A DNA stretch of 64,000 nt, taken from Tigriopus japonicus (Eukaryota; Arthropoda; Copepoda; Harpacticoida; Harpacticidae). How positions within the stretch are numbered: position 1 is the first letter of the stretch; each line of letters starts with the position of its first letter. The stretch covers positions 71,733 to 135,732 of the forward strand of contig JAAGOF010000209.1 in the NCBI GenBank assembly GCA_010645155.1. The letters are read 5' to 3'. The position numbers were made by a program, and so were the translations under genes. The notes under the pieces are model-generated. The model had not been told where the DNA came from, did not search any database, and worked only from the letters and a program-made list of their open reading frames with translations. Below, in pieces: positions 20,597-29,830 of the stretch.

Positions 20597-23053
20597 TCAC
20601 CAAACTTCGCACTTCTCGACCGGGTTCATTGTTGTACCAGGTTTGCATTGAAAAGCGTCCGCAAATTCCTTCGAATTAGACAATACTCCAATAACGCGGA
20701 ATTTGGCAGGGGAATGCGGGTCGTCCAAGAGTTGCAGCTTTTTGGCTTGAGGAGTTTGTTTGGAGCACCACACTTGAGAAAACGAGAGGAAGAACAGTTG
20801 ATTGTGTGTTAGGTTGATTCCGGGAAGAGGTTGCTCATGGAGTGTCTCTTTCTCGAGCCAACGTTGATAGGCGTTGTAAGCTGTTTTTAGTCCTCCATTG
20901 TCGGCAATGTTTTCGCCCAGTGTTTTCGTGCCGCTGATCGTGTCTGTGCTTCCTAGGTTATAAGTGGAGTATTGGTGTTCCATGCAAGAGGTCCGACGCT
21001 TGAATTCGAACAAGGTCTTATTGTTCCACCAATTCCTCATGTTTCCCTTTTCATCGTACTCTCTACCTTGGTCATCAAAGGCGTGTGAAAGCTCATGACC
21101 CATGACCACACCCATGGCCCCATAGTTGAGACTCCGGGGATAGTCCAGGTTGAAAAAGGGGATTTGCAAAAGACCTGCGGGAAACACAATCTGGTTCTTT
21201 GTTGGTGTGTAGTAAGCATTGACGGTGGGTGGAGACATGCTCCATTTGGTTCTGTTCACTGCCTTGTCCAGCTTGGCTAAGTTCTCCTTAAGAACGTAGT
21301 CATGGAAGCGAAGATTGTTTTTAAAATACTCCCCAGCAGACACACTCAAGTTCTCATATTTCTGGTTGAGTGAGTTCTCATCCAAGATGAAGTCAGGATA
21401 ACCAATCATGTCCGTGATGGCATCAGCTTTCTCCAAAGCGGCCACTCGAGTCTCCTCATCCATCCATTTTAGTGTCTTGAGGCTTGTTCGAAATGCCTCT
21501 TTGACTCCGTCAATCATATCTTGAGCCTCTGGTTTGGACTTGACGTCAAAAGAGTCCCGAATAAACATGGCTCCCAAAGCAAAGCCCATGACTGAGTCTG
21601 TATCACTGACACAAACCCTCCAGCGCTCTGGAAAACTCTCTTTACCTAGGAGAGCCTTTTCCAAACCTTTGCCTGTTTGACGATAGTCTTTGGATAATGC
21701 CATCCTGTAGGTCTTAACCACTTGCATGACCATGTAGTTCTCCAGATCCAGTCGGAGAGAGTCATTGGTCATGTAGGTGTGAATGAGTTTGGTGAGATTC
21801 CGCAAGTAGGTGGGGGCATAAACGATAACTCTTTCTTTGGATGATATTTTGCGACCAACCTTACTGAAGACATTGCTAAAGAATGTGGTCCAATTCAAGA
21901 ATCCAGCAATCTTCTGCAATTCGCCCACGGTCATGTTGTGGTAGAGAGTCTCTTCACTCCTCCTTTGGTCACTGGGGATTGTTATGTTGGCTAACTGGAT
22001 CTCAAAGTCAACAACCCCTTGGGCTCTTTGTCGAATGGCATCCTCTCGAGCATGAGGAATGGTTTCAATCTCTTCCTTATCCTTGATCAAAAGGACGGCC
22101 ACTTCTACGATCATTTCCCTGAATGCCTCCAAGACAGGCTTGGACGAGTTATCTTCTAGGTTATAATACTCTTTTGCTGGAAGGCTCAGGCCTCCTTGAT
22201 CAATCTGAATCACATGAAGGGAAGAATTCTTATCATCCTCTCCAACGCTCCACGTGAAGAAGCCAGAAGCCTGGAAATCATGTTGCAGGTATTGAAGTCG
22301 GTTTTGAAAGGTGGCCATGTTTTTCATTGTTGCAATGGGAGTTTCGTCCATAATTGGCCACCCTCCAATCTTGACCGAATCAACAAGCTCCAGTAGTGGT
22401 TTGCCCCTTTCTTTTTCCAGTTTGCCCTCATCATCCATGCAGGATTGATAGTAATCATGGGCTTTCAGCTCTGCCGCGCTCATATTTGCGGTTGTTGGGG
22501 CTTCCAGAGCATTCTTCATCACAAGTTGGTTGCCTTCCCATAGTTTTTCGAACATGCTCCAAGAGGTTCGGCCATCTGGAATTGGGTTGATTCGCTCCCA
22601 TCCCCCACAAGCGTATTGGTAAAAATCCTCGCAAGGATCTTGAGAAAGGTCTGCTGTTGACAAGATCGTCCCCGCGACTTTGACACACTCTTCAGTCAAG
22701 CACAACGTTTTGGGTGGCTCTGGAGACTGAGTTGTTACTGAAGTTGCATTGGATTGCTTGTTGTGGGAAAGATAGTACAACTGTTTCCCTGAGGCGTTGT
22801 TGGAAACTATCACCACCATAATCACACTGAAGAGCGTCAAGATCACACACACAATGATCAAACCTTTCTCTAATCCGGACCTGGAATGCCAATATGAGGT
22901 GGATCCCAAATGGTACCGGATTGTGGAGTCCACAAACCGGACATGCCCGCCATCCGGTGCATCACAGAGTCTATCAGATCCCACTGAGGTCACATCTTCA
23001 TCCACAGGAACCTCATCATCCTGCCTTTTATACTGAGCCGAACCCAACACCAT
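20597..23053 (-). CDS. M13 zinc metalloendopeptidase (neprilysin / endothelin-converting enzyme type)
   Basis: A single uninterrupted frame of 818 aa from the ATG at 23053. The same frame opens 11 codons earlier with a TTG and has a TAA upstream, so this is the first Met. It is a type II membrane protein: a cytosolic N-terminus, a hydrophobic segment at about residues 64-84 (GLIIVCVILTLFSVIMVV), then a Cys-containing ectodomain with many N-glycosylation sites. Peptidase_M13 N-domain: DPCEDFYQYACGGW. Catalytic part: NAYY (about 612), GHELSH (zinc ligands about H653 and H657, catalytic E654), GENIAD (third ligand E about 714), and the terminal CEVW. Such enzymes cut small peptides outside the cell. 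Acidic residues near the N-terminus resemble ECE. No intron is present, unlike the multi-exon genes around it. The NEP versus ECE subgroup needs a tree. Confidence 0.95.
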   Translation of the reverse strand: MVLGSAQYKRQDDEVPVDEDVTSVGSDRLCDAPDGGHVRFVDSTIRYHLGSTSYWHSRSGLEKGLIIVCVILTLFSVIMVVIVSNNASGKQLYYLSHNKQSNATSVTTQSPEPPKTLCLTEECVKVAGTILSTADLSQDPCEDFYQYACGGWERINPIPDGRTSWSMFEKLWEGNQLVMKNALEAPTTANMSAAELKAHDYYQSCMDDEGKLEKERGKPLLELVDSVKIGGWPIMDETPIATMKNMATFQNRLQYLQHDFQASGFFTWSVGEDDKNSSLHVIQIDQGGLSLPAKEYYNLEDNSSKPVLEAFREMIVEVAVLLIKDKEEIETIPHAREDAIRQRAQGVVDFEIQLANITIPSDQRRSEETLYHNMTVGELQKIAGFLNWTTFFSNVFSKVGRKISSKERVIVYAPTYLRNLTKLIHTYMTNDSLRLDLENYMVMQVVKTYRMALSKDYRQTGKGLEKALLGKESFPERWRVCVSDTDSVMGFALGAMFIRDSFDVKSKPEAQDMIDGVKEAFRTSLKTLKWMDEETRVAALEKADAITDMIGYPDFILDENSLNQKYENLSVSAGEYFKNNLRFHDYVLKENLAKLDKAVNRTKWSMSPPTVNAYYTPTKNQIVFPAGLLQIPFFNLDYPRSLNYGAMGVVMGHELSHAFDDQGREYDEKGNMRNWWNNKTLFEFKRRTSCMEHQYSTYNLGSTDTISGTKTLGENIADNGGLKTAYNAYQRWLEKETLHEQPLPGINLTHNQLFFLSFSQVWCSKQTPQAKKLQLLDDPHSPAKFRVIGVLSNSKEFADAFQCKPGTTMNPVEKCEVW

Positions 23054-23339
23054 CTTCAACCCGTGTGAGGCCGGAAACACTACCAAGCAGGTCTTGAATC
23101 GCCCATGAACTTAATCCCATCGACGACTCTGCCACTAATCTTAATTTTATGGCCGCTCTGAGATAACAAGCCAACCCCAGGATTGAAGTTAGTCATAACA
23201 AGGTCTCCAGAATCTGAATTGCGCCGCTTTTCAACGATACAAGCACAAACATACCACTGTTCCACATTTCATCGAGTTTCTCTGAATTTCAGCTGACTAC
23301 TTTCCTCCTCTTTCTCCTTGAGGTTCAAGTTCCCTTGAG

Positions 23340-23470
23340 ACTTGGCGAGGAGAGCGACAAAGAGAGGCGCGCTATAACACTAGAGAGGAGAGGGAGAGCA
23401 TACAAGACTTTTTAGTTCTTCCCTCTCCTCCTCCTCCTCCTTCTCTTCTTCTCTTGTTTCTTATCGAGTT
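23340..23470 (-). promoter_or_regulatory. Possible promoter / GA-rich region of the M13 gene
   Basis: Pyrimidine-rich on the plus strand (CTCCTCCTCCTCCTTCTCTT at about 23428), with adjacent GAGAGGAGAGGGAGAG; GA-repeat sequence is common in arthropod promoters. It lies about 0.3-0.4 kb upstream of the start. No transcription start can be fixed. Confidence 0.25.
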
Positions 23471-24407
23471 TGGAAGCCTTGGACCAGGATTAGAGTTGGA
23501 ACATTGGTCGCTTTTCAGGGTGATATTTGGGGCAAAGTAAGAAGCTTCTCTCTGATGAGAAGGGAGGAAAGCAAGGCCAATGTCGCTCAGAATATGAACG
23601 ACAAAGATTCCATATGCTACGTTTCATTGGTGATTAAGCCAAGGGTACGATGGAGCCTGATGCCGCTTAATAACTGCTGCTTTTAGGTTGCTTAACCAGT
23701 ACATTTGATTGCCTTTTTATGACTGCGGGAGAGAGAGTAAACATCTGATGTGTTGAAGTGTGTTCAGTTTTTCTCTCCTCTTGGAAACGCATTTTATATT
23801 AGATAGTGTAAATATCTTGTTCAAGCCTGAGGGAAAAATAAGATTCTCGTAAAAGCAACCAAATGACCGGGGGAAAAAACTAAGTTGCGCTTCGACAAAA
23901 CTTTTCTAAAAACTTTCTGTTGGACCATAGTGTTAGAATTTAACGTATTAGATTGAATATTGGTCATCTTAAGTGTCACAAAATCTGACCACTTGTTGCC
24001 AAAAGTGAATTCGATTAAAATAATCTTCAAAAATGAATAGTTAGCCATATGTGTAAATTCTGGGTTCATCAACTGACCATAGTGTACCGTAGAAACTCCG
24101 TTAAAGCGATTTTCGTCGCTTCATTAACCGGTTTTCAATCCCATAAAACGAAACGCTGACATCCTTTTGAGCAAAGCTCTCTAGAATGTAAACGTTCTAA
24201 TGTGAAGGCCAATGCTTGCATAAAAACAAACACTTACTATTTATAAATTTTACGAAATCAATGCCATAGAAAAGTTTCAAATATTTAAATTTGTTAACTT
24301 AAAGCTTCAAATGAAGTAATCTTGTACACGTAAATGTAGTTTCAAGTCATTAACACTTTTGTTTAGAATAAAGGCTTTATATACAAAGAAACGCAAAGGT
24401 CTGGATT
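23471..24407. other. Intergenic, no gene seen
   Basis: AT-rich sequence with only short random open frames. Confidence 0.5.
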
Positions 24408-24890
24408 TCAAAGTCTTCTCTGATTAGAGGGTTTCTTGGGCCCCATGTTCTGATTGGTCAATGAAGAACTTGCCCCAGCATGACTAGATGTGGCATATCT
24501 TGAAATCTTTTATCCCAAGAAAATTGTTGCGAAATGGCTTTCAATCCAATAGATACATGTTACAGATACAAAGTTGCACATTACTACGTATAGAAATTTC
24601 AACATTCTGTGGCATGTTTTTCTTTTCCTCAAGCATGGTCCAGAAACACAAATTTGAAAATTGCACGTGATGTGCAACCCTTCCCTTACATCTATAAGTG
24701 AAGTGGGCTGGCTCCACTGGCTTCTCCTTGCCCTCCTAATCTCATGTGGAGTGGAGATGATCAGGGTGTCCAAAAAAGAAAAGGGATGAATATTTCCACT
24801 CTTTCATTCAATCTCATGCGCAAGTTGTTCATTGACCAATCAGAACGTGGGACCCGAGAAACCCTTAAATCAGGGAAGACCTTCCAATTC
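24408..24890. mobile_element. Inverted-repeat element with CCAAT-containing arms
   Basis: Arms of about 60 bp: 24409-24475 (AGGGTTTCTTGGGCCCCATG, then TTCTGATTGGTCAATGAA) and the reverse complement of 24825-24889 (AGGGTTTCTCGGGTCCCACG, then TTCTGATTGGTCAATGAA). The 480-bp interval has no coding frame. Non-autonomous DNA transposon or fold-back remnant; target-site duplication not resolved. Confidence 0.7.
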
Positions 24891-25487
24891 AGGTAATGGT
24901 GACGATGAGAGGTCCGGTCGAAAGAGGGAACCAGTGATACCAGAAATTTACGACCAAAAAATTATCAAAAAGAGGGTCAGATTCGGCTAGATGGAAGCAA
25001 ATTATGTTACTGTCATGCTTTGGCATTTCAGCAAACAAATTTTAAAGCCTAATTTGTTATGATTTAAAGCAATTCAGATGTTCTCAATGGAAAACTTGAC
25101 TTGCAAGTATGAATTTTAGATTGAAACTGCTTGATTGAACAATGAAAATTATCCTTTGGGCAATATCTTAAGACGTTTTTCTATCTGTTTCGAAAGTAGA
25201 ACATACTTAAAATGTCAGGTAAATGTTCTCTTTTCACTGGCATTTGCCATTATTTAACTTGAAACTACTGATTTTGAAATATCTGGCAACACTCCTTTGT
25301 TGTTCTTTCGTCCGGACCTCACACCGTCACCATTACCCCAATTCAGACCTTTGCACTTCTTTGTATATACCTTTAGTTTAGAGTTACCTTTAGTTTTAGC
25401 CTTAAGTTTAGAAAAGCAGAAGTAGTTTTCGAGTAATATTTGTTTCCATAGACTGAAGACAAAATTCTGGCCCCATTCAAACACGTT

Positions 25488-25720
25488 ATTGATTGTTGGT
25501 GCTAGGGTCGGAGGGTTGAGCCTTGCCCGGCCAGCGAAGCCAGCCATCACATCGTCCAAATCATTTCCGATAGGCAATTCAACTCCGGTATCAGAATGGT
25601 TCTCCGTCTGTGGGTGTGGATTAACGTCTAAAAGTTTCCTTGAGAAAGGTCGGGGAGGAGAATCGAACCTGGGACCTCTCTCACTATAGGACACTGCGCT
25701 AACCACGCTACGTCTCATCC
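25488..25720 (-). mobile_element. tRNA-derived SINE, copy 1
   Basis: Read on the minus strand it starts with a tRNA-like head: GACGTAGCGTGGTTAGCGCA (box A type), then AGGTCCCAGGTTCGATTCTC, with an intact box B (GGTTCGATTC). A unique body of about 150 bp follows, ending near GACCCTAGCACC. A second copy lies at 56690-56910. The minus-strand frame over it (25254-25718) repeats in both copies only because the SINE does. Confidence 0.85.
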
Positions 25721-25892
25721 CTTTTATTGAAACTGGTTAGCACAGACTAAATACACTAAGATAGATACTGGCTGCCCTAGGCCCGATGGTTCATGCAGAT
25801 GATTGGTCAAGAGCGTTCTGTTTAGAGACGCCTCTAGTTCTGTTGAACATTCAGCTGATTACTTCGTAGCGAAGTGCAATAACAAACCATAG

Positions 25893-26765
25893 TAGGGATG
25901 GGTGACACGGTCAATTTTGACCTCGACACCGACACTGACACCGACGTTGAAGTTTCCCATCGACACCGCGATGTCGACACTGACACCAATAACGACACTG
26001 ACACCAATAGTTCATATAGGAATTTGAAGTCTAAAAATCATCAAAAGTTTTATCAATTACGTAAAAGGTTCCACTCTTTTTGGTAACTCTTAAACCCCAA
26101 ATGAAGAGTGAGAATCTGGTAAGTGATAACTTTCCATTTTAGAGTCACTTACAGCTAGGGGCCGGAATTAAATTCTTTTTTACAGTATTTACCCGTTTTT
26201 TCTCAATTTTTCTAATATTTTGAGAAAGAATTGCATATTTTTTAATTATTTAGACCCAAAAATTATTCGCAAAAAATGAGCAAAATGAATGAGTTAAAAC
26301 AATTGGGTTAATCCAAAATGAACCGAAGATTCCAAAATGTCTGCAAACAAGCAATTATACTAAAATTGTATCAAAAATTACTAAAACTTAAAAACCAGAA
26401 CACCATCACATTCGCAAAAAGGGCGGCATCTATTGGTGAAAATTGAAATTTCTATGGTTAAATCTGTTTGGTGTCAAGTGCACCTCCAAGAACAACCCAT
26501 TAAATTTAAATTGCCAAACACATATTTGGTAGATTGGTGTGTACCAACACCCTATACCATGGATGGGGATATGATAAATCTTTGTTTTGGAAGCCTTATG
26601 TGTGATAACACTAAATTGGCGTTATATGCAGAACTTTTCAAAAAACTCACGAAACCTTGAAATGTCGACACCGGAGACCTGGTGTCGACACTGACACCGA
26701 AATCCAAAAAAGCCGGTGTCGGTGTCGACACCTCGACACCGACGCCGGTTTCTCGCCCACCCCTA
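25893..26765 (+). mobile_element. hAT-like non-autonomous element with GACACC arrays
   Basis: Left end TAGGGATGGGTGACAC; right end ..CGCCCACCCCTA (reverse complement TAGGGGTGGGCG). The 8-mers on either side, AACCATAG and CACCAGAG, match at 6 of 8. Subterminal arrays of CGACACCGACACTGACACC type sit at 25920-26010, and inverted and direct ones at 26665-26750 (including GGTGTCGGTGTCGACACC). The 75-codon frame inside (26433-26660) has no recognised domain. It resembles the hAT superfamily in TIR start and subterminal repeats. Confidence 0.65.
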
Positions 26766-27373
26766 CACCAGAGTACTTCTTTGTTGATTTTGTAGTGCTT
26801 TGACTTAATGGTGGGGTTGCCAATTTACCTATGTAAAATCATATTCCCCCTCTGTCTACCAGTCTTTATAAACCTGTTTTTTCTTTAAAGAGCACCAAAA
26901 GGCAAGGCATCCCTGACTTTAGTGACTTCTGAGCAGGGTTGCAAATCAAACTCAAATTCGTGTTTGCTTAAATACAAGAGCAAAGCACCCATTCTCCAAG
27001 ATGCAACCCTACCTTGAAACCTCCCGTAAAAAGACTTCCGCAAGCCAATATTTCACTAAGATTACTAAGATTTCGTTGTCAATCACCCGATTGTGTGACA
27101 TAAATCGGCCCTTGTTTAAACTCCACACTAATTGGAATTCACTTTTAGCATATCAGGTAAATACCTTAGACACATTTGCAGCAGGCTTGAGGATTTTTAC
27201 CAACCAGACCGCACTATCAAATGAGCGAAATAGTTTAGATGTGTTTCTTAGAAGAAAAGGTTCCTTTAATCATGAACTTCGGATTCCCGCATGATGAATG
27301 ACGTCACAGACAGTCCGTGCCTGGTCGGGCAATCATAGATTTGAATGCCAATCTCTGCCTTTTAGTATCTCTA
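26766..27373. other. Intergenic, no gene seen
   Basis: A 97-codon open frame (27001-27294) starts with ATG, but I recognise no family, splice partner or signal peptide. It ends at the border of repeat R3, so it is left uncalled. Confidence 0.4.
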
Positions 27374-27680
27374 GCACAGACCAGCCCCAGACTTCTCAGT
27401 TCAAGCTAAGCAGGCAGACCGCCGTGACAGTGCGGAGATCCGTGACCTCTAGAAGACGCAGGCTGTATTTTCTGGATTGTATGTGAGAATCAAATTTCAA
27501 GAAGGTAGAGCGTCTCTACAAGAAGGATATTTGCCTTACAAACAGGGTAGTGCCCTCTATGACGTTCCTTCTGAAACCATCCCTTTTAGGAATGTTGTTA
27601 GGTAATCCCTCGTAAAGGGCGGTTTTGGTGACGTCAGAAATGAGATATCTCTGATTTATTTATCTATGCTAGTTAGTGTC
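27374..27680 (+). repeat. Dispersed repeat family R, copy 3
   Basis: About 300 bp, from CAGCCCCAGACTTCTCAG to TTTATTTATCTATGC. It matches copy 2 (inverted, 11378-11650) closely and copy 1 (1642-1960) more weakly. Confidence 0.75.
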
Positions 27681-28181
27681 GGAAACTTCCACACACCATT
27701 ACGCACTAAACCCTCAATAGCAAGCCGGGCAGTTTCACACAGGGTTGACAAGAAATAACTTTAGGGACTCAAAAACACATGAAGAACAAGTCCAATCAGT
27801 GCCAAAAAAATACCACGTGACCAGAAGACAAGCAGTTACTTTAAGAAAAGTAACTCTAATAGCTGGTTCCAACGGTTCTAAAGTACTTGCTATCCCGGAA
27901 TTGCGCAGCCATCACTGTACAGTTAAAGCAAGCATTTCTTGCTATTACTGCTCAAAGGTGTAAACTAAAATATGCCGTGATAGCAAGAGTTCTTGTTATC
28001 ACTGAAAAAATAAGGAGACATCCTAATCTAGGAAAGGCAAAACTTATTAAAAGTACCAGCTGCCTAGTTATATTATTGACTACAAAACTAAACATTGTCT
28101 ATGTTGATGCTTATGAAATTTGAATTGCATAATTAAACAATAATCACATCCACATGACGTTATTGGGTCGTTCTCTTATAA

Positions 28182-29296
28182 TCCGACATTTTTTCACAAT
28201 TGCTTTGTTATGCGAGTTCATCCCAAAGAACATATGCTTGACAATTTGGTTCCACAATTAATTGTGGGGCACCAGGCTAAGGAGTTCTGTAAGAAGTTGA
28301 ATGTACATCCATAGCAAGAACTGTAATTGCACATCTATAGCAAGAATTGTAATTGCACATCCATAGCAAGAATTGTAATCGCACATCCATAGCAAGATTT
28401 GTAATCGCACATCCATAGCAAGAATTGTAATTACACATCCTTAGCAAGCTCTTCTTCAGTGGAGGCAAGATTGCCAAGGTTGTTAACACCATAAGCAAGA
28501 ACTCTTCCCACCTACTACTATGGCTACCAGGCTAAGACTTCTGTAAAAGGGTTCAATACACATCCTTAGCAAGAACTGTAATTGCACATCCATAGCAAGC
28601 TTTTCTACAGTGGAGCCAACATTGCAAAGGTTGTTAACACCATAAGCAAGAACTCTTCCCACCTAGCACTATGGCTACCTGGCTAAGACTTCTGTAAGAG
28701 GTTCAACACACACCCTTAGCAAGAACTGTAATTGCACATCCATAGCAAGCTTTTCTACACTGGAGCCAAAATTGTCAAGGTTGCTAACATCATAAGCAAG
28801 AACTCTTCCCACCTAGCACTATGGATACCAGGCTAAGACTTCCGTAAGAGGTTCAATACACATCCTTAGCAAGAACTGTAATTGCACATCCATAGCAAGC
28901 TTTTCTACAGTGGAGCCAACATTGCAAAGGTTGTTAACACCATAAGCAAGAACTCTTCCCACCTACTACTCAAAAGCGCACACCATTCTCACACACCATT
29001 AGCAAGACTTTCCGTTAACACTGGAGCTAACACGCTTGTTGAGCCGAGGTTGCGTGTTTACCCACTGATATTCTTGTTAATGGTGTGCATAAATTCGTGT
29101 GAATTTGGGTGTTAGCGTTAGCAAGATTTTTTTTCCTTTTTTGGGAGTAGACTTTTCTCGACGAATCAGAACATTTCCTTTCGAATGAACCAAAGTCTTG
29201 CTAATGAGTTTTGCTATCCCGACGAGTCTTGCCAATCCTGTACTAAACAGTACAAAAGTCTTGCTAACCCTGTGCAAGTGCACACAAAATGTCGGA
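28182..29296. repeat. Higher-order tandem repeat (150-bp unit) with TAGCAAG motifs, possibly inside a TIR element
   Basis: A 26-bp unit (..TTGTAATTGCACATCCATAG) is repeated five to six times at 28300-28440. From about 28430 a 150-bp unit takes over; the landmark CCTTAGCAAGAACTGTAATT falls at about 28564, 28714 and 28864, exactly 150 bp apart. Each large unit also holds CATAAGCAAGAACTCTTCCC. At the outer edges TCCGACATTTT (28182) is mirrored by AAAATGTCGGA (29286-29296), which may be terminal inverted repeats. In 29000-29280 the motif turns to CTTGCTA on the opposite strand. Confidence 0.75.
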
Positions 29297-29830
29297 CAAG
29301 TTGAGTCCTAAATGGATCGAGTTCAGGGGGATTGTATTTAGTCAATTTTCAGTCAATCATTTGTAAATCTAAGTTTTTGGCCAGCTGACACATCAATTTT
29401 TGGAGAAAAATGTAGTTCAGTGCTTAATCAGGCCATATTAGCCAACGATTCAGTGAGGTCACTAATCTAATCAAAGTCAGGTATTGGTTTAGAATTGAGC
29501 CCTCTCAGCCAATGACAACAAGGCAGCAATTTTGCGGACATTAGATCACTTTTGACGCTTCAACAACACTTAGCAGTGATGACTTTAAGGACCCCATAAA
29601 CCATTTAGGCCGATTGAAATCGGATGAATCACTTTATAGTCCAAAGAAGATCGATGTTAACAGGAAATTTTGTAAGCTTTTCATCAAAAAGCTCCAACTA
29701 TGTGGGATTTATTCATCAACAATATGGTGAAAGATAGGTCACATTGAGCCTTGATTCTGTCCATGGCATATCATTTTGTTCACTTCCATCGGGTCATTAT
29801 TTGAGTATATATATTTGTAAGGACGCAGAA

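Noticed and set aside
22196..22396. Plus-strand frames inside the M13 gene
   Set aside because: Shadows of a long, fully conserved minus-strand coding frame.
25254..25718. 154-codon minus-strand frame as a gene
   Set aside because: Its N-terminal half is the SINE, seen again at 56690; the rest has no recognisable domain.
28277..28498. CRISPR-like look of the regularly spaced 26-bp repeats
   Set aside because: This is eukaryotic DNA; the units are directly contiguous with no unique spacers, and they merge into a 150-bp tandem repeat.
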